Positions 15,296 through 22,099 of a stretch of DNA of 42,050 nucleotides are shown here, in pieces. The DNA comes from a virus, in IMG/VR virus record IMGVR_UViG_3300021092_002721, positions 1 through 42,050 of that record, one strand, 5' to 3'. A program made the position numbers and the translations under genes. The notes under the pieces were generated by a model, which searched no databases, was not told where the DNA came from, and worked only from the letters and a program-made list of their open reading frames with translations. Position 1 is the first letter of the stretch; each line of letters starts with the position of its first letter.

Positions 15296-15778
15296 ATGCC
15301 AAAGCCAGTTGAAAAAAATGTGGTGGATCTAGTGGCAAGTATGCTCACCTATGATCCAGACATCTTGATCGAAAGTGCTCCTGTCGTCAACGAGATGGGA
15401 AGATACGGTAACAAACGAACTCACACTGGCGGCGGCGAAGGGACTTACGAAGATGAAGAAGTCCCGTTAGACGCATCGGGGACTACCGGCCACGTTATTT
15501 ATACCTATGAGGTACACATCAGCGGCGGCTGGTATCCAGCCACATATGAAACACCCGCCGAAAGTCCCGATGTGCAAATCGGCAAAATCACCAATATGGA
15601 TGTCGTCGGATACGATGAAGACGGCAATGAAATCCAACCGACTCTAGAACAATTGGAAATCTGGAAAAAGTCAGCCGTAGCCTACTTCCATGAAAAATTG
15701 GAAGCGACAGTTATCGAGAAAGAATATGATAAGCTGTCTGGCGGCGATTATGATTATGAACCAGATTATGATTATTAA
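15296..15778 (+). CDS. Acidic hypothetical protein, 160 aa
   Basis: The family is not recognised. The product is acidic, with a Gly/Glu/Asp-rich stretch near residues 45-60 (GGGEGTYEDEEVPLD), a beta-like middle (HVIYTYEVHISGGWYPATYE) and a C terminus of Asp/Tyr repeats (YDYEPDYDY). TAGGAG lies 7 bases before the ATG, a strong ribosome-binding site. It is divergent from the phosphoribosyltransferase-domain gene with only 47 bases between the starts, so a shared bidirectional promoter region is likely. Confidence 0.6.
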   Translation: MPKPVEKNVVDLVASMLTYDPDILIESAPVVNEMGRYGNKRTHTGGGEGTYEDEEVPLDASGTTGHVIYTYEVHISGGWYPATYETPAESPDVQIGKITNMDVVGYDEDGNEIQPTLEQLEIWKKSAVAYFHEKLEATVIEKEYDKLSGGDYDYEPDYDY

Positions 15779-15797
15779 CCAGATTATAATGAGGACC

Positions 15798-15821
15798 GTC
15801 GCCCTCTGGATCGCCTAGACG
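15798..15821. repeat. 24-base exact copy of a piece of the RecB-like nuclease gene
   Basis: These 24 bases are identical to 25135-25158, inside the nuclease gene, where they encode RLGDPEGD. The flanks do not match. A 24-base match is far too long to be chance in a window of this size. Confidence 0.85.
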
Positions 15822-15935
15822 ATAATTAATTTTTGGTAGCCCGACCCCATTTCTTCTAATGACTTGCTGTTTATTCGCCTCTGTGTAGAATATATAGACA
15901 TAACAGATATATATTATAGATCACGAGGTGACGAA

Positions 15936-15992
15936 ATGACAGAACTCGCGATAAATCGATGTGGAACGTGTACTGCCGTGTACTGCTTGTAG
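15936..15992 (+). CDS. Tiny 18-aa peptide, possible gene remnant
   Basis: Behind an AT-rich, promoter-like stretch and the site CGAGGTGACGAA, an ATG opens an 18-codon frame (MTELAINRCGTCTAVYCL) ending in TAG just before a tRNA-like fragment. It has a C-x-x-C pair. It may be the truncated start of a gene disrupted by the tRNA cluster. Confidence 0.25.
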   Translation: MTELAINRCGTCTAVYCL

Positions 15993-16002
15993 TACGCTTT
16001 CA

Positions 16003-16028
16003 GCTTCCTAACCATTCAGATACCCTCC
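16003..16028 (-). pseudogene. tRNA-Ser 5' half relic
   Basis: On the minus strand, the 26 bases from 16028 match the first 26 bases of tRNA-Ser(CGA) at 16842 at all but three positions (same acceptor arm GGAGGGT, D-arm and start of the anticodon stem). After that no T-arm or matching acceptor strand can be found. It looks like a broken copy. Confidence 0.5.
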
Positions 16029-16036
16029 AGATTCAG

Positions 16037-16121
16037 TGACCGGAGAGGGAGTCGAACCCTCACGCCCGTTACAGAGCAAGGGATTTTAAGTCCCTAGTGT
16101 CTACCATTCCACCATCCGGTC
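16037..16121 (-). tRNA. tRNA-Leu(UAA)
   Basis: An 85-base cloverleaf with long variable arm. Acceptor GACCGGA pairs with TCCGGTC, discriminator A, D-arm GTGGAATGGTAGACAC in the leucine form, anticodon loop CTTAAAA (anticodon TAA) and T-arm GAGGGTTCGACTCCCTC. CCA is not encoded. Confidence 0.9.
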
Positions 16122-16220
16122 ATAATCACGAAATATATTCAAGAGGCAATCGCCATTTCAATACTATCGAAGATCGCAATGAACCATCTGTCGGATTGAC
16201 CGACTAATTCTCGACATCTC

Positions 16221-16373
16221 TTATATAATTCCGTGTTTTTTGATGTCGTCCCCGTATAAACAGACCGATTCTTCGCCGGTTTCGACTCGTTCCTTCCAAT
16301 ACGCGAGTTCTTCTGGCGGCAAGAAATCATCAAAGATCGTCAGATTTGGGAAGCTCTGGTCGTGTTTTACCAT
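16221..16373 (-). CDS. Small acidic protein, 50 aa
   Basis: The frame from ATG 16373 reads MVKHDQSFPNLTIFDDFLPP and continues to an acidic helix (EELAYWKERVETGEE) and a Cys-containing tail. It is clearly more protein-like than the competing minus-strand frame at 16139-16330. It overlaps the end of the 138-aa gene by 44 bases. The ribosome-binding site is weak. Small proteins of this kind are common in phage accessory regions; function unknown. Confidence 0.55.
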   Translation of the reverse strand: MVKHDQSFPNLTIFDDFLPPEELAYWKERVETGEESVCLYGDDIKKHGII

Positions 16374-16746
16374 GGATATGTCTCACATCTACTCGGCCAG
16401 CGAATTCGTGAACTTCAAAGCTCACCAATAAATCTTTATTTCCAATGATTTTCCGAGGCCATTGGAATATGTCTAATATCCATCCACGTGCTTTGATTGC
16501 TTCAATGTCTTCTCGTGTCAGAAATACCGATCCACGCAGCCATCCTTTTTTCTCCATTTGAGAAGTCACGTTGCGCCTCGCGAACCGATAGGCTGAGTCC
16601 TTATTATCAAATAGGACTAGTCTGGGTAGACCTCCTGGATCATCAATTGGACGATATACCATTAAGGGCACCCATCGTTCATGCCCACATTCAGCGTGAA
16701 TATCAGCGATTTTTAATTGAGCATCATTGTATAATATTGCGTACAT
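16330..16746 (-). CDS. Hypothetical protein, 138 aa
   Basis: The product is a soluble alpha/beta protein of unknown family, beginning MYAILYNDAQLKIADIHAEC. Segments LPRLVLFDNKDSAYRFARRN and GSVFLTREDIEAIKARGWIL look like small strand-helix units. I chose ATG 16746, with AGG five bases before it, over an upstream GTG at 16752. It lies between the tRNA-Leu(UAA) and tRNA-Ser genes in the same direction, so it may share a long transcript with the tRNAs. Confidence 0.55.
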   Translation of the reverse strand: MYAILYNDAQLKIADIHAECGHERWVPLMVYRPIDDPGGLPRLVLFDNKDSAYRFARRNVTSQMEKKGWLRGSVFLTREDIEAIKARGWILDIFQWPRKIIGNKDLLVSFEVHEFAGRVDVRHIHGKTRPELPKSDDL

Positions 16747-16760
16747 ATTCACCTATCAAG

Positions 16761-16842
16761 CGGAGGACAAGGGATTCGAACCCTAAAAGCCTTTCGACCC
16801 GGCTGTTTTCGAAACGGCTTCCTGATCATTCGGATACCCTCC
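16761..16842 (-). tRNA. tRNA-Ser(CGA)
   Basis: Acceptor GGAGGGT pairs with GTCCTCC (two G-U pairs), discriminator G, anticodon loop TTCGAAA (anticodon CGA), serine-type long variable region and T-loop TTCGAAT. One mismatch (C-A) lies in the anticodon stem. No encoded CCA. Confidence 0.85.
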
Positions 16843-16853
16843 GTAAAATACAG

Positions 16854-16927
16854 TGGGCATTACTGGAGTAGAACCAGTGCACCTTCTGCGTGTCGAGCAG
16901 ATGCTCTACCAACTGAGCTAAACGCCC
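16854..16927 (-). tRNA. tRNA-Val(GAC), unusual C at position 33
   Basis: Acceptor GGGCGTT pairs with AATGCCC, D-arm GCTC/GAGC, anticodon stem TCTGC/GCAGA around loop TCGACAC. The anticodon is GAC, but the base before it is C rather than the nearly universal U33. T-arm ACTGG/CCAGT. No encoded CCA. Confidence 0.8.
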
Positions 16928-16932
16928 TATAA

Positions 16933-17015
16933 TAGTCAAGGAGGGAGTTAAACCCTCACGATCTTACGATCAGCGGCTTTTGAGACCCCCGTGTCTATCA
17001 TTCCACCACACGACC
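16933..17015 (-). tRNA. tRNA-Leu(CAA), degenerate stems
   Basis: The leucine-type D-arm and a long variable arm (GATCGTAAGATC) are clear, with anticodon loop CTCAAAA (anticodon CAA). The acceptor GGTCGTG pairs with CTTGACT only with two G-U pairs and one U-U mismatch, and the anticodon stem also has mismatches. It may be decaying or may fold with tolerance. Confidence 0.7.
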
Positions 17016-17040
17016 ATTATGAGCCTTTAGTAAGGACTGT

Positions 17041-17082
17041 GGCTACGATCATCGCCTTCGTGATATTTCCACGATGGTAGCC
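17041..17082. other. Strong hairpin between tRNA-Leu genes
   Basis: GGCTAC (17041-17046) pairs with GTAGCC (17077-17082), and CATCG with CGATG stacks inside it after a three-base bulge. A second small hairpin AGCC/GGCT follows. No tRNA T-loop is present. It could be a terminator-like or processing structure in the tRNA transcript. Confidence 0.4.
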
Positions 17083-17106
17083 TTGCGGCTGACGGTACTT
17101 AAATAG

Positions 17107-17187
17107 TGTGGACGGAGGGACTCGGACCCTCACACCTTACGGCACTGGCTCCTAAGACCAGCGTGTCTACCATTCCACCACATGTAC
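17107..17187 (-). tRNA. tRNA-Leu(UAG)
   Basis: Leucine-type D-arm, anticodon stem CTGGT/GCCAG around CTTAGGA (anticodon TAG), long variable arm, and T-arm GAGGG/CCCTC. The acceptor GTACATG against CGTCCAC has two mismatches, so the end of the molecule is degenerate. Confidence 0.75.
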
Positions 17188-17220
17188 ATGGGCAAATCTA
17201 TTATACAGGAGAAGGAATTA

Positions 17221-17724
17221 ATGGACGAAACCAAGAAACCTACTGAAAAATCTTCCGATAAGCCAGCTACTAAGGCCGAAAAGCCCGTCGTGGCCGAACA
17301 ACCGGCTACCGAAAAGCTCGTCGAGGCTTCTCCGAAGTCCGAAAAGCCTGTCGTGGCCGAACAACCGGCTACCGAAAAGCTCGTCGAGGCTTCTCCGAAG
17401 TCCGAAAAGCCACTTAAGACCGAAGAGGCCCAGAAGCCCGTCGATCCCGTTCTGACGCAAGAGAAGCCACAAGAAGTGGCAGAAACACGAACTCCCCCAC
17501 CAGAGCCAAAGGGCGAACCAGAGCCTGAATTGCCTCCCGCCGAAGAACCGGTTAGTAGAATTCCCCCTACTGAAGCTCCAGCCGCAGTTGAGCCGGTTGT
17601 TGAATCACCCGTAATGCAGTCTGAAGTCGTGGAATCCCAAACCCCCGGTCCTCATGGCTTGAAGTTCGGGAAGAAGAAGCCACGACCTAAAACTAAGCAT
17701 CTTCCACGGCGTAAAACCATCTAG
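17221..17724 (+). CDS. Low-complexity Pro/Glu/Lys/Ala protein with 21-aa tandem repeat
   Basis: From ATG 17221 (GGAGAAGGAATTA before it) the 167-residue product has almost no hydrophobic core. It is an unfolded acidic Pro/Ala/Glu chain with a basic tail (KFGKKKPRPKTKHLPRRKT). Residues 21-62 are two near-identical copies of a 21-residue unit beginning KPVVAEQPATEKLV. It runs opposite to the tRNA genes on both sides, and its TAG stop abuts the 3' end of tRNA-Ile. A DNA- or head-associated role would fit the basic tail, but nothing proves it. Confidence 0.65.
   Translation: MDETKKPTEKSSDKPATKAEKPVVAEQPATEKLVEASPKSEKPVVAEQPATEKLVEASPKSEKPLKTEEAQKPVDPVLTQEKPQEVAETRTPPPEPKGEPEPELPPAEEPVSRIPPTEAPAAVEPVVESPVMQSEVVESQTPGPHGLKFGKKKPRPKTKHLPRRKTI
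17281..17406 (+). repeat. 63-base tandem repeat, two copies
   Basis: Copies 17281-17343 and 17344-17406 differ at one base (CCC versus CCT). They encode two copies of the 21-residue unit. The near-identity suggests a recent duplication. Confidence 0.9.
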
Positions 17725-17795
17725 TGCGACTGGTCCGGATCGAACGACCCCCGTCTTATCAAGGCGGTGCTCTAATACCGCTGAGTTGCAGTCAC
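17725..17795 (-). tRNA. tRNA-Ile(GAU)
   Basis: Acceptor GTGACTG pairs with CAGTCGC (one G-U), discriminator A, anticodon loop TTGATAA (anticodon GAT). The D- and T-stems each contain a mismatch. No encoded CCA. Confidence 0.75.
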
Positions 17796-17798
17796 GTA

Positions 17799-17872
17799 TA
17801 CCGCTATGGTGATTCGAACCCACCGTTACCCGGCTTAGAACCGGGTAGCCTTGGTTTCTAGCTGATAGCGGC
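17799..17872 (-). tRNA. Probable amber-suppressor tRNA (CUA anticodon)
   Basis: A 74-base tRNA-like sequence next to tRNA-Ile. Acceptor GCCGCTA pairs with TAGCGGT; anticodon stem CCCGG/CCGGG is perfect around loop TTCTAAG, giving anticodon CTA, which reads the stop codon UAG. The T-loop TTCGAAT is normal, but the T-stem pairs poorly and the D-loop lacks the usual GG. The amino acid it carries cannot be told by eye. Confidence 0.65.
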
Positions 17873-17908
17873 ATAAGTGTGACCGCCCAGGATAGGAAAC
17901 GGGCCAGT

Positions 17909-18364
17909 ATGCGACTACGAATAATAGATGAAAATAGGCTTCGAAGTCAAGTGTTAGATGGAAGAACAATCGTATATGAAATTCTAAATTCGTTTCCAGA
18001 CGGAGAAAGATTGCAACGAGCCCTATCGGCTGCCACAGGTGATTCTCCGAAATGGTTCGATGTTCATGCATTTAGAGATCACAGCGGCAAGCTTGTAGGA
18101 GTGGCTAGTCTCTGGAAAGCACCAGATCATGGAGACTCTGAAGGGATGCCCAAGGGCGATTATTTAAGAATAGGAAGTTTAGCAACCGCCCATCCTGGAA
18201 TTGGATCAGAAGTCATAAGAGGTTTAAAGTCCGTAGCCGCAGACCATGGGGCTGGATTGTACCTATCTTCGACGGAAGGGTCTGCCCAAATCTATAAAAA
18301 GCACGGATTTCGTGAGGGTTTCGGAGCTACCTATTATTTGACTGATGAAGACGTTTCGTTATAA
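17909..18364 (+). CDS. GNAT acetyltransferase-like protein with capsid-targeting-like leader
   Basis: The 151-residue product has the GNAT fold elements: a core strand with YLRIGSLATAHPGIGSEVIR, the acetyl-CoA region, and the late YKKHGF motif typical of GNATs (IYKKHGFREGF). Its first residues, MRLRIIDE, follow the shared leader form, with a possible cleavage site IDE. I prefer ATG 17909; a GTG-started reading from 17879 begins inside the tRNA boundary. If packaged, it would act in the host early in infection. Substrate unknown. Confidence 0.65.
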   Translation: MRLRIIDENRLRSQVLDGRTIVYEILNSFPDGERLQRALSAATGDSPKWFDVHAFRDHSGKLVGVASLWKAPDHGDSEGMPKGDYLRIGSLATAHPGIGSEVIRGLKSVAADHGAGLYLSSTEGSAQIYKKHGFREGFGATYYLTDEDVSL

Positions 18365-18368
18365 GCTT

Positions 18369-18503
18369 ATGCGACTACGTAAATTCGATCCCGAACAACT
18401 TCGAATGAGAATCGAAACCAAATTAGAACAGACATCAGACAGCAGAGTCGCCAAAGAAATCGCGAAAGATCATCTCAAAGAAAATCCGAAAGATTTATAC
18501 TAA
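18369..18503 (+). CDS. DUF5661-like small protein, 44 aa
   Basis: The frame begins MRLRKFDPEQLRMRIE and continues KLEQTSDSRVAKEIAKDHLK to the end ENPKDLY. It matches the pattern I recall for DUF5661, a small protein found in many phages (leader, an E-x-E segment with Thr/Ser-Asp, then AKEIAxDHLxExP). Its start MRLR resembles the shared leader, though the protease-site form is less clear (FDPE). It begins four bases after the preceding gene's stop and overlaps the convergent downstream gene by 4 bases. Confidence 0.5.
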   Translation: MRLRKFDPEQLRMRIETKLEQTSDSRVAKEIAKDHLKENPKDLY

Positions 18504-19108
18504 GTTGCGGAAGATGGAAAAGAAGTAAGATTTGCCCTTACACCATCCGTAAACCATTCTGGTACATTACCCAATCGCCATTTAGCAAATCGTACCTTGT
18601 ATCTCACATAATATTCACGATATGCAGTAACAATGTCGGAATTGTAGCAATCTTCTGCTACCGCTTGGCGAAAAGGCGTTCTGTCAACAGACTGGATCGG
18701 TGGTTCATTCTTCGCGAACCACTCCATAATTGGTCGGGTCTGATGATGCAGTAAACCCTTCTTACGCAATGTGTGTGCATAGCGACGTTCATATTCGTCA
18801 CAAAGTGCCAGACCATGCTGCCCTGTCCAACGATAATTTTCAAGACTCGTGCGGACCCAGACACTAACATGATTGTTATTCTGACTCTGGGGGCGATACC
18901 GCCAAACGCACCGATGGGTGCCCTTGTCATTGACAACCATTCGAGATTCTCTAAGAATCTGCGGGGCTTGTGCGATGCGTGGAAAATCGAAGTGCCAATG
19001 AGCTAAACACAACATATCGGCGGCTTCGAGGATAATCTTACAAACATGCTTATCGCAGTTCTCGATAGCCGCTTGACGTGGATCAACATTCAGTATGAAA
19101 AGGTTCAT
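18500..19108 (-). CDS. Conserved phage protein, possible DNA-glycosylase-like family
   Basis: The 202-residue protein starts MNLFILNVDPRQAAIENCDK and continues HVCKIILEAADMLCLAH. This N-terminal pattern (MNxFVLDxDPxxAAxxxCDKHVxKMILExxQML) is one I recall in many phage genomes, sometimes annotated as pyrimidine-dimer DNA glycosylase-like. I cannot confirm that activity. A C-terminal half rich in Trp, Tyr and Arg follows. AGGAG lies five bases before ATG 19108, chosen over a longer frame starting at 19162. The stop is TAG. Confidence 0.5.
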   Translation of the reverse strand: MNLFILNVDPRQAAIENCDKHVCKIILEAADMLCLAHWHFDFPRIAQAPQILRESRMVVNDKGTHRCVWRYRPQSQNNNHVSVWVRTSLENYRWTGQHGLALCDEYERRYAHTLRKKGLLHHQTRPIMEWFAKNEPPIQSVDRTPFRQAVAEDCYNSDIVTAYREYYVRYKVRFAKWRLGNVPEWFTDGVRANLTSFPSSAT

Positions 19109-19175
19109 ATACGCTCCTAACACGTGGAGCGAGTATGTTAAAACAAGTGCCCACTGGTTCATATGTCAAAGAGAC

Positions 19176-19898
19176 TCATCTCTGACCTATGAAATAGCCA
19201 TTATCACTACGCTCAAAAAGCATCCTGAAATTCTTTTTGAATTCGTCAACAATCGCTTTGCAAATCCGAATGGGGTGCCCGATACAATATAATCTCGTAG
19301 GATCGAAGTCGTCGTAAATTCGCTCCCCAAAAATCAATATTCCGCCCGGCTTCAGTGCCGCGAGCATATGTTGAAGACACACTTTCACGTCCATGGTGTG
19401 CTCCAAAACATTGATACACACCACAGTATCGAATTCTTCCGGTGGTGTGAAATACTCAAGCATCATTGGGACTAACGTCACCGGAATATCATGCAATCGG
19501 CGATTGGTATAACTACAATGCCGATGATGAAGATAGTCGTTAATCAACGGATCTTGTAGAGTAATCGAAGTTGCAGAGCGGGCAGATAAGATCGTCCGCG
19601 TTTGAGTGAACGGACCACAGCCAACTTCTAATATGTTACCAAGATTTGGTGGAACTGCATTATAGCCATCAAACAATTGGTGGTGCTCGCGGCTGCGATC
19701 ATCAGAATCAGAGGCCCATGCGTTCATCCAGCCTTGTCGTTCGAACTTTTGGGCGGCTTCCCATCTATTTCTATCAACTTGAATGATACCTTGACCATCG
19801 ACCCAGCGATCGACGTCACTTTGTTCTTTGATAGCCGCTAATGCAGCTTCGCCATGTCGAATATCGTCGAGAGAACCGACCCATATGGGATCTGACAT
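19176..19898 (-). CDS. SAM-dependent methyltransferase, sugar- or natural-product-type
   Basis: The 240-residue protein has motif I ILEVGCGPFTQT (about residues 89-100), a following DP segment (TLQDPLIN) and the motif TVVCINVLEHTMDV, all typical of class I methyltransferases. The C-terminal half continues with LLKPGG-like helices (ALKPGGILIFG). AAGGA precedes the start. It lies after a possible frameshifted tiny gene and next to another methyltransferase fragment, so this region collects methyltransferases. Substrate unknown. Confidence 0.7.
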   Translation of the reverse strand: MSDPIWVGSLDDIRHGEAALAAIKEQSDVDRWVDGQGIIQVDRNRWEAAQKFERQGWMNAWASDSDDRSREHHQLFDGYNAVPPNLGNILEVGCGPFTQTRTILSARSATSITLQDPLINDYLHHRHCSYTNRRLHDIPVTLVPMMLEYFTPPEEFDTVVCINVLEHTMDVKVCLQHMLAALKPGGILIFGERIYDDFDPTRLYCIGHPIRICKAIVDEFKKNFRMLFERSDNGYFIGQR

Positions 19899-19900
19899 AA

Positions 19901-19997
19901 TTATCCTTCATGAACATCGGCCCATTTGTGCATCTCTGGTAGCCAAAGCGATTCAGGGTTGTTCGAGACCAACAACGAATCGCTCTTTGAATGTCAT
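19901..19997 (-). CDS. Tiny gene with probable +1 frameshift (CCC-TGA)
   Basis: Behind a very good ribosome-binding site (GGAGGTTACT) an ATG opens MTFKERFVVGLEQP, which ends at CCC TGA. A +1 shift at that point continues as ESLWLPEMHKWADVHEG to a TAA just before the methyltransferase start. CCC UGA is a known slippery form for +1 shifting. The whole could be a 31-residue protein made by programmed frameshift, or a gene broken by an indel. Confidence 0.45.
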
Positions 19998-20011
19998 AGT
20001 AACCTCCAATG

Positions 20012-20239
20012 CTATGTTTGACATTCCTGCGTCTGACCACCTGATTTCTTGATATTAAATGTCAGATTTTGGTAAACCCTGATCTGGTCAGTAGTGTAGT
20101 GTCTAACTATTCCGCCATCACAATGGACGACGCACCACACATCATTCTCAAACATGCCTGAAGATTGGACATAAATTGCATAACCTGTTTTGTTACCTTC
20201 AACGACTACAGGTATTGGCTTGTTGAACTCGTGGATCAT
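20012..20239 (-). CDS. Small conserved phage-type protein, 75 aa
   Basis: The product (VEGNKTGYAIYVQSSGMFEN, then DVWCVVHCDGGIVRHYTTDQ) resembles short phage proteins of unknown function with a WCVxxCDGG and HYTTDQ pattern that I recall but cannot name. It is compact and beta-rich, with no membrane segment. The ribosome-binding site is weak, and the stop is TAG, within the region just before the tiny frameshifted gene. Confidence 0.5.
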   Translation of the reverse strand: MIHEFNKPIPVVVEGNKTGYAIYVQSSGMFENDVWCVVHCDGGIVRHYTTDQIRVYQNLTFNIKKSGGQTQECQT

Positions 20240-20281
20240 GATTTCTGTAAATCTAACAAGAGTCGAACAATTTCTATATAC

Positions 20282-20527
20282 TCAGGTGTCTAATGAATCA
20301 CTTTCGTTATTCTTGGTTATATCAATAACCGTTTTTGATATATCAATTCCATGTACTTTCCTGAATGCTTCTTTGGCATGAATAGTCAGCCTTCCTATTC
20401 CGCAGCCGAAGTCTAGACATACTTGTTCACTGACTTCTCCAACGCCCTTCAGCAGAATATCCAGGTCTTTGTTGCCGGTCTGCCAATATCGAATAGTGTC
20501 CTTATAACCGTCGCTGGTCCAACACAT
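20282..20527 (-). pseudogene. Truncated methyltransferase
   Basis: The 81-residue frame contains motif I CLDFGCGIGRLTIHAK and a following HGIDISKT segment of a class I methyltransferase, then stops with no C-terminal half. The next genes downstream do not continue it. Either it is a decayed copy of a methyltransferase or a deliberately short protein; the missing later motifs make activity unlikely. The start is uncertain, as no ribosome-binding site is evident. Confidence 0.6.
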
Positions 20528-20598
20528 TGGATCATGCTTGAATCTTGCTTACCAATCGTTGCTAGTTTTCGATTAAATTGAACGAATGATTCCTCAAG

Positions 20599-20672
<74 letters not shown>

Positions 20673-20719
20673 TTAATTTTGTGCCAGATTGTTAATCCAA
20701 CCCAAAACTAAAGAAAGTT

Positions 20720-20732
20720 GCGACAATGTCGC
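20720..20732. promoter_or_regulatory. Palindrome upstream of metallophosphoesterase gene
   Basis: GCGACAATGTCGC is a perfect palindrome with one central base, 17 bases before the ATG of the metallophosphoesterase gene. It contains the GACAATGT core of the 12391-12411 repeat. It overlaps the region where a promoter or operator would lie. Confidence 0.45.
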
Positions 20733-20749
20733 GTCATGGAGGATAAACA

Positions 20750-22075
20750 ATGGCCGAACGTGCCAATAAGTTGACAGATCAGGAGTTGTATTCGCTAGCT
20801 TTAGCTAATAAAGGCAATCTAGCAGAAACCGCAAGACAGATGAACGTCTCGCGTGGTTGTGTGTTTTATAAACTAAAAGAGTCGGGACTTCTTGATCGAT
20901 TGCGAAAAGACTTGCAGTCGGGCAACACTGTTTCGGCAAAAGAGAAAGTAAACATCAAAGAAAAAGGTGCTGTCACTGAGATTGAATATTTTGGTGAACA
21001 GATTCACACCTACGAAGAATTGATTTTAAAATCCGGAATTGATCTCGCACTTTTTGAGATTGATCAAGTCATTACTAACGTCTGGGAACAAGCCGGAGGA
21101 AAATCAGACGGCGGTATCTACAAAACTGGCTTGCGGCAGATTAAAGTTCTTTTGCGTCGCAAGCGAGACGAAAAGATCGCGGTAGAGCGTTTGCTCGACA
21201 AGTTGTCTAAGCACGGACCGTTCTGCGCACGCATTAAGTATCCTAAAGGACGTTCATCCAAAACGCGGCGTGCTTTAGAAGTTTCTTTGATGGACCCGCA
21301 CCTTGGCATGCTTTGTTTTAAGGGTGAAAGCGATCACTCTTGGGATTTATCGCAGTGTTCTAAGCTTTGTATGTGGACTGTCGATCGGTTGCTTGAACGT
21401 GCAGCTAGTTATGGTGATTTTGAAGAAATTGTCTTTCCATTTGGCAATGACTTTATGCACCACGACAATCTAATGCACACGACAACGAAAGGAACACTAC
21501 AGCCAGAAGGCGTGTCGTACTTTACGGTGTACGAGAAAGCTATTGAGCTTGGAATCGCGATCGTGGAACGTCTTTCTGAGGTAGCTCCTGTTCGCGTAAT
21601 TCAAATTAGCGGAAACCATGATCAGGTTTCTTCTTTTAGTTTAGGACATGTTTTGCGGGCATACTACCGACAGAACAGCAATGTCAGCGTGATTGTGGAT
21701 TCGTCGCCGTACAAGTTTTGGCATTACGGGGTAAACTTGGTAGGTTTCGACCATGGACATCACATTAAACCAATTCGCTTAGCCGGACTAATGGCTCACG
21801 AAGCTAAAAACCAATGGGCTAAGACTTGTTTTCGTGAATGGCACTTGGGTGACCAGCACCGTAAAGGTTCAGGTAGTCCGGTAATTATGGAGGAGCAAGG
21901 TGTCAGCGTAGAATACCTACCCTCACTGACGCCACCTAATGCCTGGCACAGAATCAAAGCGTTTAACTGGCAACAGCGAGGCGCAATGGCTTTTGTTTGG
22001 GATCACAGTGAGGGACCTATTGCAAGAATGCAGGTGAACATCAACAGTTACACCGGGAGACCTCTCGGAAATTAA
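20750..22075 (+). CDS. Metallophosphoesterase with N-terminal HTH
   Basis: The 441-residue protein has a Fis-type helix-turn-helix near residues 22-45 (NLAETARQMNVSRGCVFYKL) and then a calcineurin-like phosphoesterase domain. Motifs are visible in order: DPH (Asp182, His184), GND (Asn233, Asp234) with nearby His, GNHD (Asn289, His290, Asp291) and GHxH-type DHGHH (His335-337). It would hydrolyse a phosphodiester, and nuclease activity is common in this family. GGAGGATAAACA precedes the start. With the next gene it forms a plus-strand pair, perhaps acquired together. Confidence 0.75.
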   Translation: MAERANKLTDQELYSLALANKGNLAETARQMNVSRGCVFYKLKESGLLDRLRKDLQSGNTVSAKEKVNIKEKGAVTEIEYFGEQIHTYEELILKSGIDLALFEIDQVITNVWEQAGGKSDGGIYKTGLRQIKVLLRRKRDEKIAVERLLDKLSKHGPFCARIKYPKGRSSKTRRALEVSLMDPHLGMLCFKGESDHSWDLSQCSKLCMWTVDRLLERAASYGDFEEIVFPFGNDFMHHDNLMHTTTKGTLQPEGVSYFTVYEKAIELGIAIVERLSEVAPVRVIQISGNHDQVSSFSLGHVLRAYYRQNSNVSVIVDSSPYKFWHYGVNLVGFDHGHHIKPIRLAGLMAHEAKNQWAKTCFREWHLGDQHRKGSGSPVIMEEQGVSVEYLPSLTPPNAWHRIKAFNWQQRGAMAFVWDHSEGPIARMQVNINSYTGRPLGN

Positions 22076-22099
22076 ACAAGCCATACCAAGGAGGGTACT

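Noticed and set aside
16139-16330. 63-residue minus-strand frame after the 138-aa gene
   Set aside because: The different frame at 16221-16373 gives a much more protein-like sequence over the same bases.
17041-17092. Hairpin region as a tRNA
   Set aside because: No T-loop, no acceptor pairing and no anticodon arm; kept only as a structured element.
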